From: Scylla paramamosain
Taxonomy: Eukaryota; Arthropoda; Malacostraca; Decapoda; Portunidae
Assembly: GCF_035594125.1 (NCBI RefSeq)
Contig: NC_087152.1
Coordinates: forward strand, 7,302,501-7,366,500
Length of the DNA: 64,000 bases
Reading direction: 5' to 3'
The notes beneath the pieces are model-generated. The model made no database searches and was not told the DNA's origin. It was given only the letters and a program-made list of their open reading frames with translations. Below are positions 1 through 11,746 of the stretch, piece after piece. Position numbers and translations under genes: made by a program. The first letter of the stretch is position 1. Each line of letters starts with the position of its first letter.

Positions 1-40
<40 letters not shown>
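1..40. repeat. (GT)n microsatellite at window edge
   Basis: Perfect GT array that continues left of the window. Bases 41-560 beyond it are AT-rich unique DNA in which I see no gene. Confidence 0.98.
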
Positions 41-42
<2 letters not shown>

Positions 43-559
43 ACGTGCGCTGTCTACACAATTGGAGGTAAACAAAGACAAAGCAAACAATGGTTATATA
101 AAGCGTTATGGGAATCCTGCTGCTCCACAAAGAGGCTGAAAGAGGAAAGAAAATCCACGTGAAACATTTTTGTTCAAGAGATGATGTAAATTTTAAGAAA
201 AAATTCAGCTATTTTATTATGAATATCGAAGAAGAATTAAATACACCGCTTTACCTTTGCCGGAGGAAGCAGGTCCCAGAAAAAAAAATATATATAAGAG
301 TAGGAAATTGTTTGACACGTGAAAATGAAAGGAAAAGCAGGTTGTTAGCTTGTCAGGGAGGCCATAAGGATAAAGGAAAAAGAGTCCATGAAGACATAAA
401 TAAAATGCGGAGTGCAGTGAAACTTTTGCAGCGGAAAGTTGAAAAATAAAGGAGAATAACACCGGGAGAGAGAGAAAAAAGTGCACTGGTGTGTGACTTG
501 CGTGAAATTGTAGTGTTTATATGAAATGTCACAGAAGACATGGTATGTCACTTACTATG

Positions 560-845
560 AGAAAATAATAACGAAAGAACGCTACACGAAGGCAGGAGGC
601 CTATATTTGCCACTCCTAAATAAAACATGGGTAGAGAGAGATTGATAGTCTATTTACTAATTTACTACGGCAATTTTATATACTATATATGCCCATATCC
701 ACCTTTCATCTCTATTCATAAACTTACCTAATCTTTTAGAGCTCCCTATTGACTTGACACTAACAGCGTGATTACTAAGGCTATCTCGATCATCTACCAC
801 TCTGTGAACCAATATCTTCCTATCTCTTTTGAAAATATAACTTTA
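560..845 (-). mobile_element. Non-LTR retrotransposon 3'-end remnant, copy 1
   Basis: Read on the minus strand, 840-675 encodes a run containing HRVVDDRDSLSNHAVS followed by KSIGSSK and a Leu-Gly-Lys-Phe-Met segment. This matches the C-terminal end seen on many non-LTR reverse transcriptases. The downstream 3' UTR, to about 560, has the block that recurs at 1648-1700 (tgccacgtgtaggcctgatg-like). It is diverged and lacks the rest of the element. Confidence 0.65.
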
Positions 846-1090
846 TCACTGTTGAACCCTTAACTTCTTATTCTTTCCAGATATCTAACTCAAAATCACT
901 GTTATATCCTTTTACCGTTCAAATATCTCTGTCAGTCATCAGCCACTATTTTGAACCAATTTCTATGAATTTCCTTTGAGAAACCTAACTTAATCAAACC
1001 TCAATCCGTGCTTCTTGTTCTTTCCAGATTTTTAACCCAAAGCACCGTTGTTATGGCCTCTACCACTCAAATACCTCTAACAGATCCCCT
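805..1090. repeat. Diverged tandem duplication, about 147-bp period
   Basis: TGAACCAAT begins related blocks at 805 and 952. Each block is followed by a TTCTTTCCAGAT-type segment and then CCGTTCAAATA or CCACTCAAATA. The first block overlaps the minus-strand non-LTR remnant. I see no gene between 850 and 1440. Confidence 0.6.
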
Positions 1091-1515
1091 TTTTTTCTAC
1101 ACCTCGAGTACTAAAGACGACGCTTCCCTCCTCAAACAGGACCTCTGATGGGGCAACAATACACTACCTAGCACGACCTAAACAGTATAATAGTAGTACA
1201 TTTGTCTCTTTCCCCCAGAGGTGCTGGAGAAGGGAGCAGAAACCGTGTGGGTTGGAGAATGAAAATGTAGTTTAGTTAGGAGAAATTGGTTGAGGAAAAG
1301 CGTGTAAAAAGAGCGCCAGAGGAGGATGTTGCGGGATCACGGCTGTTGTGTGCGGTCATGGAGGCGAGAGAAGGATTTAGCCACTTGTACATCACTGGAG
1401 GGGCAAAGGTGAAGTTTTGTCCCTTATTGTAGTGAAACACGATAACACACACACACACACACTCTCTCTCTCTGCTCTGCTTTCTTTCATATTTTCGTAA
1501 GGTATGTCAAATACA

Positions 1516-1700
1516 GTGATAGATGAGTGGAATGGTCTTAATAATCAGGTTGTTGTTAGTGCTGAGTCACGAGGGAGCTTTTAAAGAAGATTAGACCGAT
1601 TTATGGATGAGAGTGATAGATGAAAATAGGGAAGTAGTTTTTATACAGGGATTGCCACGTGTAGGCCTGATGACTTCTTGCAGCTTCCCTTATTTTCATA
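1516..1700 (+). mobile_element. Non-LTR retrotransposon 3'-end remnant, copy 2
   Basis: The plus strand encodes VIDEWNGLNNQVVVSAESRGSF at 1520-1583. A TAA then interrupts, and RRLDRFMDES follows. The 3' UTR at 1648-1700 reads TGCCACGTGTAGGCCTGATG and then a pyrimidine-rich end. It is the same family as copy 1, in the opposite orientation. Confidence 0.72.
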
Positions 1701-1874
1701 TAGTCTTACGTTTTTATGTTTTCCGTTTTGCCGTGTAGGTAAAAATTTTATGAAATCCGCGTCTGTAACTGATACGCAATTTTCAATTTTCAAATCTATA
1801 TTTCAGTTTATCTTTCTTCCATTCCTCTTATCTTTTTGCAGCCGCCTTCTGCGGCTTCTTGATCTTCCGGTTGA

Positions 1875-1879
<5 letters not shown>

Positions 1880-1908
<29 letters not shown>

Positions 1909-1936
1909 AGTGAGCGGTTGCGAAGGATCGGGATAT

Positions 1937-2013
<77 letters not shown>
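1880..2013. repeat. (GT)n and (CT)n microsatellites
   Basis: A GT array at 1880-1908 and a perfect CT array at 1939-2013, separated by 30 bp. Confidence 0.98.
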
Positions 2014-2015
<2 letters not shown>

Positions 2016-2094
2016 CCGTATAAACATTCCCTGTCACCGAGAGACCTTCACATTACCTTCTCTTTTCAGTCGGGGTATTCAGGAGGTCTCTCTT

Positions 2095-2231
2095 ATGTAC
2101 CTTGCATCAACCTTTCCTTTCTTCTCCTCCTCCTTTCTCTCCTCCTTTTTATGTTTTAGTCCTCCCTTCAATTCTCTCCTCGTTCTGTCCTTTCTTCTTG
2201 TCCTCCTGTCTCCGTTCCCCATCCCAACCCT

Positions 2232-2307
<76 letters not shown>

Positions 2308-2862
2308 CCTATCTTCTATTTTATATCCTTTCTTATTTTCTCCTGCCCTATTCTTCTTCCCGTATCGCTCTCTTTTCTTCTTTCCTTCTTTCCTTCCTTC
2401 CTTTCTTCCTTCATTCATTCCTTCTTCCTTCCGTTCTGCCTTCCTTCCTTCCTTCAATAATGTTTTCTTGCAAACACACAATCAGATTTTCTTTCATCTT
2501 ATTCCTCCCCTGTCTCTCTATATCTCTGCATTTCCAATCTTTCCTCCCTTTTCCCTTTTTCTTTTTTTCTCTCCCTTTTTATTTACCTGTTATTGTCCCT
2601 TGTATGTGACTTTTCATATTCTATGCTTATGTTTTTCTGTTTCCCGTTTTTTTCTTTCCCTCAAAAGTTTTTTTTTTTTTTTTCCGCGGACTTTTCTCTC
2701 TCTTTCCTCTCTCCTTTATCCTGCCGTTCGTGTTCCTCATTTCTTTCACCTTCCCCCAATCAGGTTCCTTCTTATCTCCACTGCCTCCGTTCCTTTCCTC
2801 AATCCCCCTCCTGTCGCCTCTTTTGAAAATCTGTACTTGTCATCTCGAATTGTCAGCCGCCT

Positions 2863-2939
<77 letters not shown>

Positions 2940-2940
2940 T
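2095..2940. repeat. Long polypyrimidine region with CT and TTCC arrays
   Basis: The plus strand is overwhelmingly C and T for about 850 bp. CT arrays lie at 2237-2304 and 2866-2937, and TTCC/TTCA units at 2383-2456. The 326-codon open frame across it has almost no complexity beyond Ser, Leu, Phe and Pro and is not a gene. Confidence 0.95.
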
Positions 2941-3083
2941 GACCCTGTTACCGTATATCTTCCTGCATTACTTCCTTCCTTTTTACTTCTATTTCAACTT
3001 TTATCGTCTGCATTTTCCTCTTTCTGTGTATTCTTCTCCCTTCTTGATTTATTACCTCCCCTGTCTCAGGAATCTCAAATAAA

Positions 3084-3112
3084 ACACACACACATACACA
3101 CACACACACACA

Positions 3113-3207
<95 letters not shown>

Positions 3208-3272
3208 CTAAATTAAAAACATGTGTCTTGATTTTCATTTGATAAATTACATTACCTGCTTAGTTTTGTGGC

Positions 3273-3352
<80 letters not shown>
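3084..3352. repeat. (CA)n and (GA)n microsatellites
   Basis: A CA array with two interruptions at 3084-3205 and a perfect GA array at 3277-3352. The stretch 3353-3715 is unique AT-rich DNA without a gene. Confidence 0.98.
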
Positions 3353-3353
<1 letters not shown>

Positions 3354-3717
3354 CCACAGATAGACCAGAGTTAAATATAAAAATCTGGAATCACTTGTGA
3401 CACATGTTCAGTGTACTTGAGGTAAATATTACACACCATTTATTACCTGAGTATTTATATTTACCTGTTTGCCTGTATGTACTTCCTTACATACGAGGAA
3501 ATAGAGGATAGATGCAAGAGAATAGACACAAAGGGAATAGATTCATAGTTGGAGCGACCCGTATGTAGATAGATAGGGAAAGGCAAACAGATATGAACAG
3601 ATATGATATATTTATTCATTATGAACTATTCAATGGTTGTCAGCTCCTATCGTGATGGTGTTTGACGTCCGTATAATCTGCGCATTCGTTACGTGTTTAT
3701 TATTCTCTCTCCCGCAT

Positions 3718-3722
3718 ACACA

Positions 3723-3780
<58 letters not shown>

Positions 3781-3829
3781 GCCCCCCACACACATACACA
3801 CGCACCACCACCACCACCAGCACCACCAA
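3718..3829. repeat. (CA)n followed by CAC triplets
   Basis: A CA array at 3718-3779, then a C-rich interruption and CAC/CAG triplets at about 3803-3829. Confidence 0.95.
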
Positions 3830-4446
3830 CACGGGGTCATTTCTCTCCCGTCCGTAAACTTTGGACGTATTTTCCTTTTGACCATTTTCGTTTAATCAGT
3901 AACTGTCAGTCTTTAACAGGCCATTCCTTCAGCCCCGCCTGCTTACTTTCTCCACTTACTTTGAGAGCATTTTTCTGCCAGTCTTCTCGGGAGTGTTAGT
4001 TCACTTGACGTCTGGACTCACGGGAGGGGCTCGTGACGCGATCATAAACTCCTTGAGCTTTGAGTTTTGTCGCAGGTACAAAGAAAAAAAAAAAATCACT
4101 GAATCACTTATAATGTTTTAGACAACTTTCTTTGTACCGGCTGATTCACGGATGGGTGGTAATGACGTGACCATAACTATTTTTATTACTTTAACTTAAG
4201 CTTCAATTTTTATCTATTTTTTTTCACAGGTACATACATATTATTATTCTTTCTTTTTTCCATATTCATTCACGACGCCATAGACAATTTTCTTTGTCCT
4301 CATAGACTCGCAGAAAGGAATAGCTCAGTGATCATCAACAACCCTATTACTTTAACGTAAATTTTAAACTTCTATCCGGGACAAATTTATTCACGTAATC
4401 ATTTACGACGCAATAGGTGTTTTCATTTTGTATTACAGCCTTTATT

Positions 4447-4930
4447 AATTCTGTAACCTAGGGAAGGGAAAACTAGCCCTTTATTCTCTCTTTTCGTGTC
4501 TGCATTTATTAGCTGTTTTTTTCTTATTCTTACGTTTCCTTTATAACTTGTAACGTTTAAGACACTCCTCTTTGCTCGACAGTCTCTTGAATAATTCTGT
4601 TAGCTAGAAAAGGAAAAATTAACTTCTCTTTCTCTCTTTTCGTGCCCATGCAGTTTGTATTTATTTGTTATTTTTTGTTTCTGCAGTGACCTGAATTTAC
4701 GATGCTTTAGACACTTCTGTATTGTAGTGCAGTGTCGTAGTTATGTAACAGAGAAAAGACTAAATAATCATGTTGTTCTCTCTTACCCTCTGTGTCTACA
4801 ATATTTTTTTCCTTTTTTTTTTTTTTCACAATGTTCGAAATTTACGTCGCTTTAGACACTTTGTACAAGAGTCTCTTAATTCTGAAATCCAGGAAAGGGA
4901 AAATTAACATCTCGTTCTCTCCTTTTCTTT
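4447..4930. repeat. Diverged tandem repeat, about 144-bp period
   Basis: ATTCTGTAACCTAGGGAAGG at 4447, ATTCTGTTAGCTAGAAAAGG at 4594 and ATTCTGAAATCCAGGAAAGG at 4879 head related units, each followed by a CTCTCTTTTCGTG-like pyrimidine stretch. Related TTTAGACACT blocks extend back to about 4110. Confidence 0.65.
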
Positions 4931-5159
4931 CTTTCTTTCTTTCTTTTTTTTTAATACTCGATATGTTAATAAAGGATGTGCAAACAAGTGAAATGGTTTG
5001 CTTAATGGGAACATTGGCAGCACATCTGGGCGTGGGAGGTGCATGTTATGTTTTGCCATGTGCTTACCGGATCGCTAATATCAGGAGTACTGGTTGTGGT
5101 ACAGGCATGCACCAAGCAGGGAACCCAAGTGATGGACAACAACGACTGAAAATGTCCTG

Positions 5160-5289
5160 GGAGAGTAGAGGGAGAGGGAGTGGGAGAGGAAGAGGAAGAG
5201 GGAGAGGGAGAGGGAGAGAGGGGAGAGAAATCGGATTACCATCATTTCCGTCTGTATTATTTTGTCAACGAACCATTGGGAATGAAATT

Positions 5290-5344
<55 letters not shown>
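5160..5344. repeat. Purine tract and (GA)n microsatellite
   Basis: GGGAGA/GAGGAA hexamer-like repeats at 5165-5228 and a perfect GA array at 5292-5344. The 264-codon frame at 4792-5586 depends on these and is not convincing. Confidence 0.95.
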
Positions 5345-5346
<2 letters not shown>

Positions 5347-5718
5347 ACACACCACACTCCGGGTCGGAAAGAATGGTGCTGCTGGCGGGCGCGGCAACTC
5401 GAAAGATCAACAGATAGTAGAAGTCTTTCCCAACTTTTCCCCCGAGTCATGTTGCCGAGGATTGCAGGTCATGTTGATAACTCGGCGCATCGTCCCCGTT
5501 TTGTCTTTGGCTTTTCCTCCCTTGGTCCAGTAGATAGTGTGACGGTCTTGGGCTTTCGAAATGTGGGAGGTCACTTAGAAAAATAAATAAATAATGATAT
5601 ACAATATGTTTTTCGCATTTTCAATACATATTTGGGCGTATTCGTGTCCTTAATATCGAGAATTGGCTTAGATTTAACTTGCACCTACTTTTGTGTCTCT
5701 TGTGTGTACTGCACACAA

Positions 5719-5980
5719 GATCCATATTCTGAAATGCTTTAATATCTCACTACGACTATTTTTCAAAGGTTACAGAGATAATTTGCCGGTTCTTACATAT
5801 GTTTTTCCTGTTAATAATGTGGAACTCTTGTAAAAAAAACACCCTTAAAATCCGTCTAAATTGAACTAGAGCCTTTTGAATCCATAAAACCATAAAAACG
5901 CTCTTAAAACCCGTCTAAATTCAACTAGAACCTTTTGAAAATAGTGAAAATGTGGCGCAAAAGCGTTTCAGAATATGATC
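5719..5980. mobile_element. Foldback (MITE-like) element, copy A
   Basis: The left end GATCCATATTCTGAAATGCT and the right end AGCGTTTCAGAATATGATC are inverted repeats. The similarity continues inward through a CACTACGACTATTTTTCAAA block and its partner near 5930-5965, so nearly the whole 262 bp can fold. No coding capacity is seen. It belongs to the family at 43902-44123 and 58389-58485. Confidence 0.7.
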
Positions 5981-6054
5981 CTGTGTGTGTGTGTGTGTAT
6001 GTATGTGTGTGAGTGTCATTTCAGCTGTAGAGCATCATGAAAACACTGCGAAAT

Positions 6055-6165
6055 TGATCTGAACGTAATTTAAATTCCCCCTGCGTGAGGTTTTCGCCGG
6101 GAATCGAACCTCCCTATCAGGACACTTAGGGAAATGCAATGTCGACACTTCACCAGTTTGTATAT
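6055..6165 (-). mobile_element. tRNA-like segment, possible SINE
   Basis: On the minus strand GGTTCGATTCCC matches an RNA polymerase III B box, and an A-box-like stretch lies about 45 bp upstream. The T-stem does not pair well, so it is not a functional tRNA. A tRNA-derived SINE is the simplest reading, but no second copy is in the window. Confidence 0.35.
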
Positions 6166-6348
6166 GAATGAACACCAAGGCCCGAGTGGATTCTTGTTTG
6201 CCTTGTCTGTCCTCTTATTCATTACGACGTTTTTTTTTTTTCTTTTTTTTTGCGTGTGTTAATGAAACATGTTCCTACCTTCCTAAAAGATCAATTGAGC
6301 CGTGCTAAAGTTAGTATGCACGTGTAGATTTAGGTGATGTTTTCTTCT

Positions 6349-6442
6349 CCATAAATGCATACACAAAGGTACAGTCATAAACATACATACAGTCATAAAC
6401 ATATATAGAGCAGCTTGTATCATTAGTAGCTCTGAGTGATTC

Positions 6443-6504
<62 letters not shown>

Positions 6505-6614
6505 TACGTACTCCTACTCTTCATGTATACATGCACAGAGGGGCAAACATACACGCATACACATACATAGAATAGCTTGCATCATTAGTAAATTACCTCT
6601 GAGTGATTCATGAG
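6349..6614. repeat. Tandem duplication around a GT array
   Basis: AGCAGCTTGTATCATTAGTA at about 6409 and ATAGCTTGCATCATTAGTAA at about 6571 head two copies, both ending in CTCTGAGTGATTC. The period is about 162 bp. A (GT)29 array at 6446-6503 separates them. Confidence 0.65.
6446..6503. repeat. (GT)29 microsatellite
   Basis: Perfect GT array between the two copies of a local duplication. Confidence 0.98.
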
Positions 6615-6832
6615 CTTCAGATACTCGAGGGAAATTTGTGCTGCATTTGTAGTGATGTCAAGTGCAAATGAAAATCTTTTGTTGTGGTTCGAAAAAAAAA
6701 GCGGATATATTAATTCATTTTTTGTACTCTTAATATATATGAAAATTTTGCATGATTATTTAAATTTATTTATATTTATGAACGTGCTGTTAATGGAATA
6801 GTGATTAATTTTTCACTGTGTTCCCGGATTTT

Positions 6833-6834
<2 letters not shown>

Positions 6835-6924
<90 letters not shown>
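6835..6924. repeat. (AT)45 microsatellite
   Basis: Perfect TA array, followed by AAAT/AAAATAAAT repeats at 6947-6980. Confidence 0.98.
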
Positions 6925-6925
<1 letters not shown>

Positions 6926-7429
6926 CTTAGTATGATATTATGTAAAAAATAAATAAATAAATAAAAAATAAATAAATAAATCCACCGGAGAGAGTACATA
7001 ACACACTATATTCCTATACCAGTCATACATATTACTATACATATTATAAGACTCTTTCCAATAGTAGATACGGACCCACACGAACAAGACGGTATTTCGA
7101 TCGAGTCACTTTATAATTCACATATTCCTTTTCCTTCTTACATCACTACGAGTTGTCTTTGGTACGTTGTGATTTTCGTGCGTAGTGTTCGCTCTTCTTC
7201 CTCCTTGTCACTCCTTGGACAGTCTGAATGTTACCAGCTCACCTTAAAAAAAAACTTAATTGGCTTTTTTTTTTTTCTCGGATGTCCTAATTGGCTTTTG
7301 AGAGCGGTTATATAAACGTTTTTTTTTTCTCTGTTCAATTTTTTTTTTTTTTGTCCTTGGTTGATCAAAATCTATAAAGAAAATAATATAAGTAACACGA
7401 CCACAAAATAGAGCGTATTTTTCTTACAT

Positions 7430-7490
7430 TCATTGCCACGTGTAGATCTGACGGCTTCTTACAGCTTCCCGTTACGCTCTTATGTTTTTA
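7430..7490 (+). mobile_element. Non-LTR 3' UTR remnant, copy 3
   Basis: Only the terminal 3' UTR block survives: TTGCCACGTGTAGATCTGAC, then a CTTCTTACAGCTTCCC-type end. It matches 1648-1700 with several substitutions. Confidence 0.6.
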
Positions 7491-8299
7491 CTAGAAAAAG
7501 TGCAGACATGCAAGTGCAAGAATTCGTGTGATTGAGATGAGAAGGTAAACTGTCAGCGTAAGATGGAGGGAAAAGTGTGAGGTGGTGGGAAGACCATCAA
7601 TCAGACGAGGAGATTGAGTAGAAGATTGCGTGGAGGCGGCGGCAGGATTGGACTGTGGTGGAGGAATGGAATGTGATGCGCGGCTGGACAACACTGCCTG
7701 GCTGCATATTACATTTCGGGAGCTTTCCTTTGCCGTGTGCATATATCGGAAGGCGTTCTTTCGGGAAGGAAAACGAAGTATATGAGAGAGAGAGGAAAAG
7801 ATAGATAGATTACATAAACCTTTTGTGTGTGGTTCATTTCCTCTATTTCGTTTCCTTTTGTTGCGCTCCTTTCAATTCCCGCAAATCTGAAGCATATCAG
7901 CAGAGGGCAATAGTGTGTTGTTTCTTAATCATCTCGTCACGCCCGCTCGCACATTCCCTCCCTTCGTAATCCTTGTTAATGTTACTCTGGCTCACCATCC
8001 CTGCTGCGCCTCTCCTTTCCGATATCGTTCCTCGGATGTGTGTTTCAATCATTCGCTTCGCCCCTTCCTTCTGCCTGCATACGTTGTGATCAGCCCTGGT
8101 ATTTGTCCTGTTTATATAAGGGAGATAATTTGATGTGAGATAATGTGTTTGGAATGTATAGGAAACTGCTGGAATACTGAATTGGGTACGCAGGGGGGAG
8201 GGAAAATGTAGAAAACATTGTAAAGTTGATTTTCAGAGTGTAAAATTTAATGTTCACCATAAAACGACGGTATGAATGTACAGTCTTGGGGAGAAATGC

Positions 8300-8384
8300 C
8301 CTCCATGTTCAGCTGGCAAATCTATGAAATAATACGTGTACCCTCCCATGTTCAGCTGGCAAATCTATGAAGTAATGCGTGGTG
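8300..8384. repeat. 43-bp tandem duplication
   Basis: CATGTTCAGCTGGCAAATCT occurs at 8304 and 8347, with the flanking bases also shared (ATGAAATAATACGTG and ATGAAGTAATGCGTG). Confidence 0.9.
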
Positions 8385-9096
8385 AAATAAAGGTCTTAGT
8401 TTAACAAATTATTATTAAATGTCCCTGGAAACATATCTGACAGTAATTTTTTGAAGTTGCAGTAGATACATACATAGGAATACATAGGAAAACCATGAGA
8501 ACATAAGAAAAAAGTTGCAAGAAACCATCAGATCTACAAGTGGCAGTAATCGTAATAAAAAAAAGAAAGCTTACGTTGATCTATGAAGAAGATATCTATT
8601 TAACTTATTAGATAAACAATATATGAGAGAACAGGATAATAGAGACAAAGTGCGCTCAGAAAAGCTCAGAAAAGTGGCATTGTGGGAGTTTCGTTCATAT
8701 GATTGCAACTCTACATTTCATTCATCAACTCACGATAGCGATGGGACATTTTTCACAAACCGAGCCCTGATTGCTTAACTGTCGCGGCCCCCCACCAGCT
8801 GACGGCGACATGTGACCCGGTGGTGCGGCGCCGGAAAGCAATCAATCAATCCTTCACCCAAATGCCGTGCGCTAGTTTCCCATCAGTGCTCGGTGCAGCG
8901 GGAAAGTAGGGCGCGGATGCATGGGAAGACACAGAAATGGGGGGGCGCTTCTGTGCATCTGTGTCCTTCTCCCTGCTCCTCCTCCTCCTCCTCTTTGTCT
9001 TGCTCGTCATCCTCTTCGACCTTGTCCTTATCCTCTTCTATTTCCTTTCCCAATTCTTCCTCCTCCGCTTCCTTCTTATCATCCCACACGCAAACG

Positions 9097-9243
<147 letters not shown>

Positions 9244-9398
9244 CGTAATCACGCCAGGCAGGTGAGAGTAGTGAGAACTTTGAGGATTTTTTTTATTCCA
9301 GTCAAAAGGCTCAATATTAACGAGTGATGAGCTAGGGTGTGAAAAAGAAGAAAGGAAAAAGGAGAAAAAGTCGCTGCATGTGTGGGGGTGTGCGTGTT

Positions 9399-9401
<3 letters not shown>

Positions 9402-9491
<90 letters not shown>
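9402..9491. repeat. (GA)45 microsatellite
   Basis: Perfect GA array. The following 9492-10075 is unique DNA with no gene seen. Confidence 0.99.
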
Positions 9492-9493
<2 letters not shown>

Positions 9494-10077
9494 CTTACCT
9501 TATATTATGTTCTAGTTGAGAGCTCTTAAGATTGAAGAGCAAAGCACAGTGGGAGTGAGTGAAATATTGACCAGGACTGTACTTGGGTTTGTTCTTTGTG
9601 CATGGCGGTGGTCTGACCTCACTCGGCCTCAGGTGTTGGGACGCCGCGGGATTAAATCAGTCATGCAGTCATCATTGTGAAGACGGTGAATATTCAAGGT
9701 CTTGCGTGATTGTAAAAACAGTGATTGGTAATATTTTTTTTTCTCTCTAACTCTTTTTTTTTTTCATTTCATTTAGCAGAATATCAGCAGTTTGCTTTTG
9801 AAATAATTATATGTAAGTCTTTGATATTCGTTCATATTAACAGACACATTTCAAGTAGACACTTTCACAGCGTATGTAATGCTGTACTCAATATTTAAGA
9901 GAAGCTAAACTTGTGTATCATTACGCAATCCACGCTTGATATTTGACTTTCATTGTGTTTTTCCTTTTATTAGCGTTTTCATTTTCACTTCAGGTTTTTA
10001 AAGCGCTCAAGATTTTTTTTTTTTCCAAGCATTGGATGTATTTTGTTACTGTTCAAGGAGCAACACTTATTTAATAC

Positions 10078-10166
10078 ACCCACACCCACACACTCCCACC
10101 CACACCTTCCCACTCACACCCTCACACTTACACTCTCTCACACACCATTCCACTCACACCCTCCTA

Positions 10167-10208
<42 letters not shown>
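10078..10208. repeat. ACACCC-type and (CA)n repeats
   Basis: CACACCC/CACTC variants run into a CA array at 10170-10208. Confidence 0.9.
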
Positions 10209-10209
<1 letters not shown>

Positions 10210-10889
10210 CTACCTTCAATTTTCATAATGGATTTCCTTTGTTGACATTACTTGTATGCCTTTGTAAAAATTTTAGCTGCACTCTGTTGGTGTATTTTAA
10301 CATTTCAGTACACTTCCTGACGCAATGGTGTTACGTAAGCTGCTCGATGCCTTTACTTTGTTTCCCTATGGAGGAGGAGCGTGTTTTGTGCGTCTCCTCA
10401 CCGCCTTGCCCCTGGGTAGGCGCCACAAAAGGCACCGGGGAGGCAGGATAAAGATGACTGGGAGGGTGGTGAGGGTGGTGAAGGTGGAGGGGGTCAGAAT
10501 GAGGAGGAGAAGGGGAGACCAAGTTGACAGAACGCCACTGATTCAAAGGCATCGTTCCCACAACCTCCACAGACTCCACGCACTCCTTCATACCATCCTT
10601 TTTTACCCCCTCCACTCCTCCCTATCAGTCCTCCCTGTCACTCCTCCCTCCCTTGCTCCAGCTTGTCTCTCATCGATCCTCAAGCCACCTCTTTCCTCTT
10701 CCTCCCCCAAAGCCACCACCCACATGGCAGCAATGTATACACGTATCTCCTCTTTCTGTGTCCTGTCCTCCCTCCCTCTGTCTACTCTATGCCTGTTTTC
10801 TGCTTGTTTCCTACCCACATCCTCCTCTGTTTCTTTCTCTCTCTTTCTCTCTTTCTCTCCTACTCCTCATGTGACGAGGAACAAAGACC

Positions 10890-11094
10890 TGTCCCTCTCC
10901 TCCTCGTCCTCCTCCTCCTCCTCCTCCTCCTCCTCCTCCTCCTCCTGCAGAAGCAACGCTGGGCTGTTGAGTTCACTTCCCGCGCTCTTTGAAAATTTAA
11001 TCTCCGTAAGTTTCTGAAAGTTTTTTGAAGGAGGCCTTTTTTTATATTGCTAGTGTGTCCATTCTTTCTTTCCACCGTTTTTTTAATAGATATT

Positions 11095-11148
<54 letters not shown>
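10890..11148. repeat. (CCT)n and (CT)n arrays
   Basis: CCT triplets at about 10898-10945 and a CT array at 11096-11148. The 230-codon frame at 10325-11017 crosses the CCT array; its upstream part is Arg/Gly/Ser-rich with no domain I recognise. Confidence 0.9.
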
Positions 11149-11150
<2 letters not shown>

Positions 11151-11746
11151 GGAGGATATAAATTTTTTGTTTCTGTTTCGAATTCTGTATTCAGAGTGGG
11201 ACACTGCGAGTATCATTATCAAAAGACGGTAGGTTTTGGTTTATACATTTTTTTTATTATTTATAGGTCGTGCTCTTGTATGCATTGAACTTGTGTACTA
11301 GAAAAAGATAGAAACATTATAGACGGAAAGCTTTTCTTTTTATTTTTGTCTATGCTTATTTATTCCTTTTTTTTTTTTTGGCAACAGTTAATCCAAGCCA
11401 AGAAAATTAGCGATATTTCATTGGCTCACTTCAATCATCCGTCTGCATTGTCATTCCAGTTTGCTGCTGTGAAATTCCTGACTTCCCCTCCCCTCCCACT
11501 TCGGTCTGTCCTACTTTTCTCACTCCCTGGCTGCATTGGCTTCGTTTTCCATTTCCGCCCTGCCGTTGTGTCGTCCAAGGTATCAGTCAGTTGTCAATTC
11601 TAAACGCTTACCTTTCCCTGTCTACGTGTTTCTCCTCTTAACAGTAACGTGAACATCCTTCCGTCATTGTGTTTGCTCTCTAATCTAGAATACTTAAATT
11701 TTAGTTCGTTACGTATTTGATTTTTTCCCCTTTCCCTCTTTAAGCA

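Larger units (their letters stand above)
7000..9090. other. Gene-free unique DNA
   Basis: Apart from the 3' UTR remnant at 7430-7490 and the 43-bp duplication at 8304, this is unique sequence. Open frames are short (83 codons or fewer, until the CA array) and show no recognisable domain. Confidence 0.6.

Noticed and set aside
2102..3082. 326-codon forward open frame
   Set aside because: Composition is pyrimidine DNA with CT arrays giving Ser/Leu/Phe/Pro; no domain or coding signal.
4792..5586. 264-codon forward open frame
   Set aside because: Depends on a T run, a GGGAGA tract and a GA array (Arg-Gly and Arg-Glu polymers); the remainder matches no family.
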